Under the pieces are notes generated by a model. That model made no database searches and had not been told where the DNA came from. It worked only from the letters and a program-made list of their open reading frames with translations. Position numbers and translations under genes: made by a program. A stretch of 7,950 nt of DNA from Eubacteriales bacterium (lineage in GTDB: Bacteria; Bacillota; Clostridia; Christensenellales; CAG-138), in assembly GCA_028701165.1 (NCBI GenBank), contig JAQVRG010000062.1, positions 1 to 7,950 on the forward strand, written 5' to 3'. Positions 1 to 5,783 of the stretch are shown piece by piece (position 1 is the first letter of the stretch; each line of letters starts with the position of its first letter).

Positions 1-1
1 G

Positions 2-1570
2 TCGTTCACAAGCTTTAGCCGGCTGCACCTCAATGTGTGCGATATGCGCGGCAACCGGTATGCGAGCATGCGTGAAGTGTTGGGTATGTTAGAGGGAAAA
101 ACCGTGAACAGGCTGGAACTTTACGGCTCGAATGACAATGTGCGCCTGGAGGATATCGCCAAGCTCAAGGGTTTACAGCGACTGGCGATTGCCAATATGC
201 ACTGGCCGAGCCTTGCGGGAATAGACCAATTCGAGGCGCTTCGGGAGCTTGTTGTTGAGGATATGGATGAGCTGCGCGATCTTTCCGGCATTGAGGGTAT
301 GGCGATTGAAAAGGTAGAGATTAACGGCAGCAGGGATTTGACGGATATATCCGCCTTGTATGCGCTGCCTCGTTTGAACTACCTGCATATCTCCTACCCG
401 AATGACGCGGTAACGCCGGATTTCACGAAACTAGAAGGGTTGTTTGAGCTGAAGCTTGAACGCGTGCGAAGCGTGCGTGACTTGGAGGGCATATCTCAGC
501 TTCCGTACCTTGTTGATTTGAGCCTGTGCATGATGCCGTGGCTGGACGATCTTTCCCCGATAGAGGCCACGCATGTAGGGCGGCTGCACGTTTCGCCCAA
601 TTTGGAAGAGGCGGCGCTTGCTTTGCAAACGCGCAAGACGGAGATGGAAGTCGTTGTGGATTATTCCAACTGGACGGAGGAACAAATCGCGCAGGCGCTG
701 GAGCTGCATCCTTCAAACGAGGAGCAGCTGCTTGCGCTGTCCGATGAAGACCTTGCGTATGTCGTCAGCTACGGCAAGGCGGGGGATCGTTTCTACGATC
801 CGGAGGCGATCGGCTGGCTCAACGACGAATGGGACGATCAGGGGCGGCATTATCTTCTGAACGGCGAACGCGTGGAGAGCGAGGGAACGGTAGAGGATAT
901 GTCTTTTCTTGAAAAGATGACGGGGCTGAAACGCTTGGAGCTTGTGCGCCAGCCCATTTTGAGCGTCGAGGGGATACAGGCGCTTTCCCAGCTTGAAAGC
1001 GTGCGCTTTGCTGATTGCGCCGTTTCGGATATAGCGCCGCTGTTTGCGATACCGACGCTTCGGCACATCGATATCAGCGATTGCCCGATAGCGTCCATAC
1101 AGGGTGTGCAGAACCTGTTTGCGCCTGTTACGCTCAATTTCAACGATACGGCCATTCGGGATATTTCGCCGCTTGCCGATTGCGACTTTACGGAGGCATA
1201 TGCGGAGGGCGGTTTACAGCTTAGCCTAAGCAATTGCGAAATAGAGGACTATGCCGTGCTGGAGAGCATTACGGCGTTTCAAGAGCTTAACATGGGCGGC
1301 GCGGCGGCGGCGCTGTGGCTGCCGCACATCCAAGGCGCGCGGGTGGAGGCGCTAAGGGCAGGCTGGACGCAGCTTGCCGACGCGGATATCGAGACGATCG
1401 CCAAGCTCGAAGGCCTTAGGGAACTGCAAATCGACGGGCAGGACAAGCTGACGGATCTATCGCCGCTTTTAAGCTGTGAAACCTTAGAAAAGCTGTATGT
1501 TTCCGCCGATATGCAAAAGGCGCTGGATTCCATAGCGGACAAGGCCGGTTTTGCCATCGAGGTTTGGTGA
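2..1570 (+). CDS. Leucine-rich-repeat protein, 5' truncated by window edge
   Basis: The frame is open from base 2 with no stop, and the first possible start, GTG at 35, has no ribosome binding site. This is therefore the last 522 codons of a longer gene. Degenerate LRR units of about 22 residues of the SDS22/internalin type recur, with motifs such as 'LTDISALYALPRLNYLHIS' and 'LTDLSPLLSCETLEKLYVS'. They form two arrays: roughly bases 100-628 and 895-1560. Between them, at about 629-899, lies a charged, acidic non-LRR segment of about 90 residues rich in Trp, Asp and Glu (key stretches NWTEEQIAQAL and WLNDEWDDQG). LRR arrays normally form a curved solenoid for protein binding; the partner and cellular location cannot be told because the N-terminus is missing. 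The protein ends shortly after the last repeat, without a cell-wall anchor or membrane segment. Confident as an LRR protein; function unknown. Confidence 0.85.
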   Translation, partial: SFTSFSRLHLNVCDMRGNRYASMREVLGMLEGKTVNRLELYGSNDNVRLEDIAKLKGLQRLAIANMHWPSLAGIDQFEALRELVVEDMDELRDLSGIEGMAIEKVEINGSRDLTDISALYALPRLNYLHISYPNDAVTPDFTKLEGLFELKLERVRSVRDLEGISQLPYLVDLSLCMMPWLDDLSPIEATHVGRLHVSPNLEEAALALQTRKTEMEVVVDYSNWTEEQIAQALELHPSNEEQLLALSDEDLAYVVSYGKAGDRFYDPEAIGWLNDEWDDQGRHYLLNGERVESEGTVEDMSFLEKMTGLKRLELVRQPILSVEGIQALSQLESVRFADCAVSDIAPLFAIPTLRHIDISDCPIASIQGVQNLFAPVTLNFNDTAIRDISPLADCDFTEAYAEGGLQLSLSNCEIEDYAVLESITAFQELNMGGAAAALWLPHIQGARVEALRAGWTQLADADIETIAKLEGLRELQIDGQDKLTDLSPLLSCETLEKLYVSADMQKALDSIADKAGFAIEVW

Positions 1571-1581
1571 CCTAACAAAAC

Positions 1582-1610
1582 TTGCATCCGCGCGTATAAT
1601 AAGGCATACT
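1582..1610 (+). promoter_or_regulatory. Promoter region of the zinc-ribbon gene
   Basis: TTGCAT (1582-1587) lies 17 bases before CATACT (1605-1610), a fair sigma-A-like pair. A perfect TATAAT also sits at 1595-1600 but has no -35 at the right distance. The CATACT is part of GGCATACTG, which resembles the sigma-F/sigma-G -10 element, with GCATC at 1584-1588 as a possible -35. The choice between these readings is open. The distance to the ribosome binding site at 1629-1635 is suitable for either. Confidence 0.5.
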
Positions 1611-1643
1611 GAAAGAAGAACACACCATAAGGAGGCTATCATA

Positions 1644-1925
1644 ATGGACGAGAAGAAATGGAACGCTATGCGGGAAGACGCGCTGGACGACGTGGCGGGC
1701 GGCGTGACCAACTTCGATTATTACGGCAATCCCATCAATCCGCCCCTGTCGAATGTTTCGATGCCGCAGCATCTGTTGAACTGTTCCTTCAAAAACGCGG
1801 ACGGCGCGACGTATGCGTGCCCCAATTGCGGCAGCACCAGCTTCCGCATATGCGATGCGGATGAACGTTCGGTAAACCTCAGGTGTAAGAAGTGCGGCAC
1901 TACGTTTATGGTCGCCAACACCTAA
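1644..1925 (+). CDS. Small protein with double-glycine leader-like N-terminus and C-terminal zinc ribbon
   Basis: The ATG at 1644 is chosen because AAGGAGG (1629-1635) lies 8 bases upstream; an in-frame ATG at 1551 inside the LRR gene has no such site. The product has 93 residues. Residues 1-20 are charged and end in DALDDVAGG (12-20), which looks like the double-glycine cleavage motif of class II bacteriocin, lanthipeptide and Nif11-type leaders (usually E-L-x-x-V-x-G-G). Residues 21-56 are polar, Asn/Pro-rich and without a clear motif. Residues 59-84 hold CPNC and CKKC, a CxxC-x18-CxxC zinc ribbon; C47 and C70 are extra, giving six cysteines. The gene stands alone between a promoter and a terminator. 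No modification enzyme or peptidase-containing transporter is visible. It could be a secreted or processed peptide, or an ordinary small zinc-ribbon protein whose GG motif is coincidental. I do not recognise a named family. Confidence 0.75.
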   Translation: MDEKKWNAMREDALDDVAGGVTNFDYYGNPINPPLSNVSMPQHLLNCSFKNADGATYACPNCGSTSFRICDADERSVNLRCKKCGTTFMVANT

Positions 1926-1938
1926 ACGGAAAATACGC

Positions 1939-1970
1939 AAGCCGGTGCTGAAAAGCCCCGGCTTTATTTG
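1939..1970 (+). terminator. Intrinsic terminator after the zinc-ribbon gene
   Basis: AAGCCGG (1939-1945) pairs with CCGGCTT (1958-1964). After a T/C mismatch, GCT pairs with AGC around a GAAA tetraloop (1950-1953). The run TTTATTTG follows. It lies 13 bases after the stop codon and ends just before the next promoter. Confidence 0.8.
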
Positions 1971-1972
1971 TG

Positions 1973-2001
1973 TTGGCGTTTGCATGCGGCTATGCTATAA
2001 T
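1973..2001 (+). promoter_or_regulatory. Vegetative promoter with extended -10 for the class V aminotransferase gene
   Basis: TTGGCG (1973-1978), a 17-base spacer, then a perfect TATAAT (1996-2001) preceded by TGC, an extended -10 (TGnTATAAT). The expected start is near 2008, giving a leader of about 22 bases before the ATG at 2030. Confidence 0.75.
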
Positions 2002-2029
2002 GAACAAAACGAGGAGAGCGAGGGTCAGC

Positions 2030-3181
2030 ATGCAGTCGATATATTTGGATAACGGCGCCACGTCCTTTCCTAAAGCGCCGGGCGTGGGCGAGGCGATGGC
2101 GCGCTATATCAACGAGATCGGCGCCAATATCAATCGCGGCACGTATAAGCGGGCTTCCGCAGCCGCTATGGCGGTGCTGGACACGCGCACGGCGCTCGCA
2201 ACGCTGTTTTCCTTCGGCGGCGGGGAGGATCATGTGGTTTTCACGCCGGGTGCGACGGCGGGATTGAACCTGATTCTGCAAGGATATTTGCGAGAAGGCG
2301 ATCATGTGATCGTGAGCAGCTTGGAGCATAATGCCGTGATGCGGCCGCTTACGGCGCTTGCGGCAAAGGGCGTTTCCTTTTCCCGCATTCCGGCGGATGA
2401 AAACGGCCTTACGGATCCGGGGGATATGCTTCCCTTGATCCGCCCGAATACACGCCTTGTGATGGCGTCGCACGCCTCCAACGTGTGCGGCGCGCTGTTC
2501 CCCTTGGAGGAAATAGCGGCGATCTGCGCCGAAAAGGACATACCGTTGGCGGTGGATGCGGCGCAGACGGCGGGGCATTATCCAATTAACTTTGACGCGC
2601 TGCATCTTGCGGCGCTTTGCGTGCCCGGGCACAAGGGTCTGCTTGGCCCGCAGGGAGTCGGCGCGCTGCTGTTGGACAGGAAGTTCGCGCAAGCGTTGGA
2701 GCCCATTGTTACGGGCGGAACGGGCAGCGCATCCGACAGCGAAACGCAGCCCCAATACATGCCGGATCGGTTTGAAGCCGGCACGCAAAACCTCCCCGGC
2801 ATATTCGGGTTGCAGGCGGCGCTTGCTTTTGTACAGTCCCGCGGCGTGGAAACGCTGCGCGACCATGAAACGGCGCTGACGGCGCGGCTGCTCGAGGGCT
2901 TAAAAACGTTGCCGCTGCGCATCGCGGGGCCTTTGACGACGCAAAGGCGCGTGGGCGTGGTATCGGTGGACATGACAGCCGATAACGCCGTCGCCGCTTA
3001 TAAGCTGGAAAACGAATACGGCGTCATGACCCGCTGCGGGCTGCATTGCGCGCCCAACGCGCATAAGACGCTGCATACCTTCCCGCAGGGGACAATTCGC
3101 TTTTCTTTGGGCTATGCTTCCACGGAGGCGGATGTTGACGCGGCCGTCATGGCGCTGCGCGGGATTGTCGGCGCGTTCTAA
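2030..3181 (+). CDS. Class V aminotransferase, cysteine desulfurase-like (PLP enzyme)
   Basis: The ATG at 2030 follows AGGG (2021-2024) by 5 bases, and the protein then begins MQSIYLDNGATSFPK, the usual N-terminus of this fold. The upstream in-frame start at 1970 lies before the promoter's -10 and is rejected. The 383 residues show the family landmarks: NGAT near residue 8, the PLP-stacking His in SLEHN (H100), VDAAQ with D176 and Q179 that hold the cofactor ring, GHK with the Schiff-base lysine K202, and RCGLHCAP (335-342), where C340 aligns with the catalytic cysteine of SufS-type enzymes. Cysteine desulfurases take sulfur from cysteine as a persulfide, giving alanine. The short N-terminus and overall form resemble the uncharacterised subfamily annotated 'cysteine desulfurase family protein' rather than the suf or isc enzyme. 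No sufU, iscU or thiI neighbour is present. Substrate (cysteine or selenocysteine) and sulfur acceptor are unknown. Confidence 0.9.
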   Translation: MQSIYLDNGATSFPKAPGVGEAMARYINEIGANINRGTYKRASAAAMAVLDTRTALATLFSFGGGEDHVVFTPGATAGLNLILQGYLREGDHVIVSSLEHNAVMRPLTALAAKGVSFSRIPADENGLTDPGDMLPLIRPNTRLVMASHASNVCGALFPLEEIAAICAEKDIPLAVDAAQTAGHYPINFDALHLAALCVPGHKGLLGPQGVGALLLDRKFAQALEPIVTGGTGSASDSETQPQYMPDRFEAGTQNLPGIFGLQAALAFVQSRGVETLRDHETALTARLLEGLKTLPLRIAGPLTTQRRVGVVSVDMTADNAVAAYKLENEYGVMTRCGLHCAPNAHKTLHTFPQGTIRFSLGYASTEADVDAAVMALRGIVGAF

Positions 3182-3287
3182 TCGGCGGGAAAGACGGGGA
3201 GCGAATACGATTTCGTCATTTTAACTCCATGATTGGGTATAAAACCAAAAAATACGATGAAATTCCGCTTTTTTTTCGCGTAAGGTA
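3182..3287 (+). other. Intergenic stretch before the hup promoter, possible weak terminator
   Basis: A T8 tract at 3269-3276 follows an imperfect pairing of ATTTCGTC (3210-3217) with GATGAAAT (3256-3263), with one G-U pair and a 38-base loop. The loop is too large for a convincing intrinsic terminator, but no better one is seen for the preceding gene. TACGAT occurs twice (3205-3210 and 3253-3258). No ORF or RNA gene is recognised here. Confidence 0.3.
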
Positions 3288-3316
3288 TGGACAAACGCCC
3301 TATTTTTGTCTATAGT
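3288..3316 (+). promoter_or_regulatory. Vegetative promoter P1 of the HU gene
   Basis: TGGACA (3288-3293), a 17-base spacer, then TATAGT (3311-3316). Both hexamers differ from the sigma-A consensus at one position. Transcription would start near 3323 and give a leader of about 55 bases. Confidence 0.75.
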
Positions 3317-3322
3317 AACAGG

Positions 3323-3351
3323 GTAAACACAGAAATGGTTAAGGCATACTA
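3323..3351 (+). promoter_or_regulatory. Possible second (sporulation-type) promoter of the HU gene
   Basis: GGCATACTA (3343-3351) contains CATACTA, the textbook sigma-G -10 element. GTAAA (3323-3327) lies 17 bases upstream and fits the loose -35 (G-H-A-T-R) at four of five positions. The same 11 bases, TAAGGCATACT, occur in front of the zinc-ribbon gene. Transcription would start near 3358, still upstream of the ribosome binding site. Confidence 0.4.
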
Positions 3352-3377
3352 CACTATATTATTTATGGAGGTACCGA

Positions 3378-3650
3378 ATGAACAAGAGCGAATTGGCAGC
3401 AGCTGTTGCTGCGAAAACCGGCATGACCAAGAAGGCCGCTGAGGAAGCGGTAGCCGCAACCTTTGAAGCGATCGTTGGCGCAGTGAAGAAGGGCGATAAG
3501 GTTGCCGTATTGGGCTTTGGTACGTTTGAAGCCAAGCAGCGCGCGGCGCGCGAAGGCCATAACCCCGCCACCGGCGCGAAGATCAAGATCGCTGCTTGCA
3601 AAGCGCCTGCTTTTAAAGCTGGCAAGGGCTTTAAAGACGCTATCAACTAA
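3378..3650 (+). CDS. hup: HU family DNA-binding protein
   Basis: A complete 90-residue HU protein. GGAGGT (3367-3372) lies 5 bases before the ATG. The N-terminal helices (MNKSELAAAVAAKTGMTKKAAEEAV) form the dimer body; GFGTFE (46-51) and the arm REGHNPATGAKIKI (58-71) follow, with P63 at the tip that intercalates between bases; the C-terminal APAFKAGKGFKDAIN closes the fold. HU bends and compacts DNA without strict sequence preference and is the main nucleoid protein in Firmicutes, also present in Bacillus spores. The arm has His (HNPATG) where most have Arg (RNPQTG), a minor change. The gene is a single unit between promoters and a hairpin. Identification is very secure; IHF can be excluded because it works as a heterodimer mainly in Proteobacteria and its sequence differs. 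Confidence 0.97.
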   Translation: MNKSELAAAVAAKTGMTKKAAEEAVAATFEAIVGAVKKGDKVAVLGFGTFEAKQRAAREGHNPATGAKIKIAACKAPAFKAGKGFKDAIN

Positions 3651-3663
3651 GCGTTTATTCTTT

Positions 3664-3700
3664 TGTAAAAGAGCGGGCTTGCCTGCTCTTTTACATTATA
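3664..3700 (+). terminator. Long hairpin terminator after hup
   Basis: TGTAAAAGAGC (3664-3674) pairs perfectly with GCTCTTTTACA (3685-3695). The stem continues inward with GGG against CCT (one G-U pair) around a CTTG loop, 14 pairs in all. There is no long T run after the stem, but the right arm holds TTTT and the left arm AAAA, so it could also stop transcripts from the other side. Confidence 0.7.
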
Positions 3701-3701
3701 C

Positions 3702-3730
3702 AAAGGAGGCGGCTTTTTCGCCTTATGTAA
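3702..3730 (+). other. Orphan Shine-Dalgarno followed by a start-stop ATG-TAA
   Basis: A full AAAGGAGG (3702-3709) lies between the hup hairpin and the EAL gene, with no start codon 5-10 bases downstream. The only ATG nearby (3725-3727) is followed at once by TAA. GGCG (3708-3711) can pair with CGCC (3719-3722). It may be a relic of a lost gene or a leader element of the next one. Confidence 0.35.
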
Positions 3731-3757
3731 AAGGTACTTCGAATTTGGAGAAACGGC

Positions 3758-5671
3758 ATGGAATTATTCTGGTCTAACATGCGCTTCCAGCTTGCGGCTG
3801 CCGCCGTGTTGGCGGTGGTGCTTATCAACTATTTCAATATGAAAAGGGTGCACCGCCTTTCCACGCTCCTTTTCACGCTGATGCTGCTTTGTGCCGCCGC
3901 GAACCTTATCTTTGATATCTCCACCGTCTACACCATCACCCATATGGACGTCATACCGCCTTGGGTCAACAGGCTGTGTCACCAATGCTTTATCGGCACC
4001 TTGGATTTGCTGGTGTATCTGATGTATTTATATGTGGAAACGCTGGGAAGAAACGAACAACGGCTTTCCAAATGGAAATATCTTCTTGTGAGCCTGCCTT
4101 TTATGGCGGCGATCGCTTCAGTCGTTATGGGCGAGCTGCAATATTATAACGACGGAAAAATCGTTTATTCCTATGGGGCGATGGCGTTAGCGCTGTATAT
4201 CTGCATCGCGTTTTACATGTGTCTTGCAAACGCGCGCGTGCTTTTTGGCAGGGCAGCCTATTCCAAGCGCATCCGCGGGGCTGTGCGGGGCGGCATTTTT
4301 ATTTGGATCGCTGTGACCTTGATCCAGTACAGATTCAAAGGATGGCTTATGTCCAGCATCGCCGTGGCGCTGATGATGCTGCATCTGTATTTGTCGCTGG
4401 AGGATCCAAGCGAGCATTATGACCGCGCCGCGTGCAGCTTTACCCGGCGCGCTTTTGAAATGATACTGGCGGAGCGCTATGCAAAGCATAAAAAATTCTG
4501 CGTGATGTGCCTGATGCTGGAAAACATGCGCAACATCAAGTCCAAATACGGCTTTTCCGCCGCCGATATGCTGACCAACACGCTTGTAGCGCTGCTTACG
4601 CGCGTGACGGACGCGCCCGTTTATCGTTACCATGACGATGCGCTTTGCGTGCTGCTCAACAGCGAGGAACGGGCGCAGGGGTATTTGGACAGGCTGGTCA
4701 TGCTTGTGGAAAAGGCGCAGACACAATATCATATTTATCTGCGCGGCCATTATCATATCGTGCTGCTGGATTGCCCGCGGCTTGCGCCCGACGCCGACAG
4801 CGTGCTGCAAACGCTCGATTATCTCTCCTACCGCGCAGGACGCACGGTCTATATCGTGGACGATGAGATCATCAAGCAGAAAAACCGCCGCGCCGCCATT
4901 GAGCGGTTGGTGGAGGAAGCGCTGGAAAACGACGGCTTCAACGTGGTCTACCAGCCTATTTATGCGCCCGCCGCGAAGGCGTTCAACTCGGCCGAGGCGC
5001 TGGTGCGCCTAAAAACAAACGAGGAGACCGGCTTTGTGTCGCCCGATGAATTCATTCCCATCGCCGAGCGAAGGGGCATCGTGGATCGCATCGACGAGAT
5101 CGTCCTCAATAAGGTTTGCGATTTTGCCGCGCGCGAACGTCTTTGGGAGAAAGGCGTGGCGTATATCGAGGTCAATCTTTCCGGCGCGCAGGCGAGCGAC
5201 CCGGTGCTGGTGGATACCTATGCCGCGATACTGGAGCGCTATGGCGTGCCGGCGCGCTTTTTGAATTTTGAGATTACGGAAACCTGCGCCGTAGAGGCGG
5301 GCGAGACAACGCAGAATAATATGCGGCGCTTTGAACAGATGGGATGCAGCTTTTCCATCGACGATTTCGGCACGGGGTATTCCAACCTGGCTCAGCTTTC
5401 TAAAATGACCTACGATCTGATGAAGATCGATAAGGGCTTGATATGGGACAGCTTTTCCGAGGGCGGCGCGCATACCTTCGTGGTGTTAAGCTCCGTCGTT
5501 TCCATGGCTAAAAAGCTCGGGAAGGGCTTGGTTGCGGAGGGCGTGGAAACGCAGGCGCAGGCAGAGAAGCTCATCGATATGGGTGTGGATCATTTGCAGG
5601 GCTATTTTTACAGCAAGCCCATTCCAGAGGAGCAGTATTTGGCGTTCCTTAAACAAAAAAACGCGCAATAA
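3758..5671 (+). CDS. Membrane-bound EAL-domain cyclic di-GMP phosphodiesterase with degenerate GGDEF domain
   Basis: GGAG (3747-3750) lies 7 bases before the ATG. The 637-residue protein starts with about six or seven hydrophobic segments (roughly residues 10-26, 36-58, 74-95, 106-125, 139-160, 176-213), so it is anchored in the cell membrane. A GGDEF-like domain follows at about 228-370; its signature is RYHDDALCVLL (290-300), with HDDAL in place of GGDEF, so it should not make cyclic di-GMP. The EAL domain (about 380-632) keeps the residues needed for hydrolysis: EAL at 413-415, N473 in EVNLSG, E505 in FEITET, D535-D536 in IDDFGTGYSNL, K556 in MKIDK, E594 in VAEGVET and Q614 in QGYFYSKP. 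It is predicted to cut cyclic di-GMP to pGpG, with the membrane part and the dead GGDEF domain as sensors. No clear promoter is seen upstream; it may depend on leakage past the hup hairpin. A strong terminator follows. Confidence 0.93.
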   Translation: MELFWSNMRFQLAAAAVLAVVLINYFNMKRVHRLSTLLFTLMLLCAAANLIFDISTVYTITHMDVIPPWVNRLCHQCFIGTLDLLVYLMYLYVETLGRNEQRLSKWKYLLVSLPFMAAIASVVMGELQYYNDGKIVYSYGAMALALYICIAFYMCLANARVLFGRAAYSKRIRGAVRGGIFIWIAVTLIQYRFKGWLMSSIAVALMMLHLYLSLEDPSEHYDRAACSFTRRAFEMILAERYAKHKKFCVMCLMLENMRNIKSKYGFSAADMLTNTLVALLTRVTDAPVYRYHDDALCVLLNSEERAQGYLDRLVMLVEKAQTQYHIYLRGHYHIVLLDCPRLAPDADSVLQTLDYLSYRAGRTVYIVDDEIIKQKNRRAAIERLVEEALENDGFNVVYQPIYAPAAKAFNSAEALVRLKTNEETGFVSPDEFIPIAERRGIVDRIDEIVLNKVCDFAARERLWEKGVAYIEVNLSGAQASDPVLVDTYAAILERYGVPARFLNFEITETCAVEAGETTQNNMRRFEQMGCSFSIDDFGTGYSNLAQLSKMTYDLMKIDKGLIWDSFSEGGAHTFVVLSSVVSMAKKLGKGLVAEGVETQAQAEKLIDMGVDHLQGYFYSKPIPEEQYLAFLKQKNAQ

Positions 5672-5689
5672 GGTTCTAAGCGTTATTTG

Positions 5690-5718
5690 AACAGCCGCCG
5701 TGCGGCTGTTTCTTTTTT
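5690..5718 (+). terminator. Strong intrinsic terminator after the EAL gene
   Basis: AACAGCCGC (5690-5698) pairs perfectly with GCGGCTGTT (5702-5710) around a CGT loop, followed by TCTTTTTT. It separates the EAL gene from the spoVA pair. Confidence 0.93.
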
Positions 5719-5722
5719 GTAC

Positions 5723-5753
5723 GCATGTTTCGGCGGCAGGATGCGGCATACTA
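5723..5753 (+). promoter_or_regulatory. Sigma-G/sigma-F-like promoter of spoVAD-spoVAE
   Basis: CATACTA (5747-5753), preceded by GG, matches the sigma-G -10 element. GCATG (5723-5727) matches the loose -35 (G-H-A-T-R) 19 bases upstream, one base longer than the usual spacing. In Bacillus subtilis the spoVA operon is transcribed by sigma-G, so the gene content supports the call. The start would be near 5760, ahead of the TAAGGAG site. Confidence 0.65.
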
Positions 5754-5783
5754 GAACGAAATATAAAGTAAGGAGCGTTGTTT

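Noticed and set aside
35..1570. GTG at 35 as the true start of the LRR protein
   Set aside because: The frame is open to the window edge and no ribosome binding site precedes the GTG, so the gene almost surely starts further left.
1644..1925. SCIFF-type precursor (six cysteines within forty-five residues)
   Set aside because: The six cysteines do fall within 38 residues, but the sequence and spacing (CxxC pairs) are those of a zinc ribbon, and no radical SAM maturase is adjacent.
1964..2866. 300-residue open frame on the minus strand
   Set aside because: It lies fully opposite the well-identified class V aminotransferase gene, is very rich in Arg and His as expected of an antisense shadow of GC-rich coding DNA, and shows no recognisable domain.
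3651..3757. Cyclic di-GMP riboswitch in front of the EAL gene
   Set aside because: The stretch is only about 107 bases, is mostly the hup hairpin, and lacks the conserved riboswitch core; no matching fold was seen.
4187..4810. 207-residue open frame on the minus strand
   Set aside because: Antisense to the EAL/GGDEF gene, with His/Gln-rich composition and no motif.
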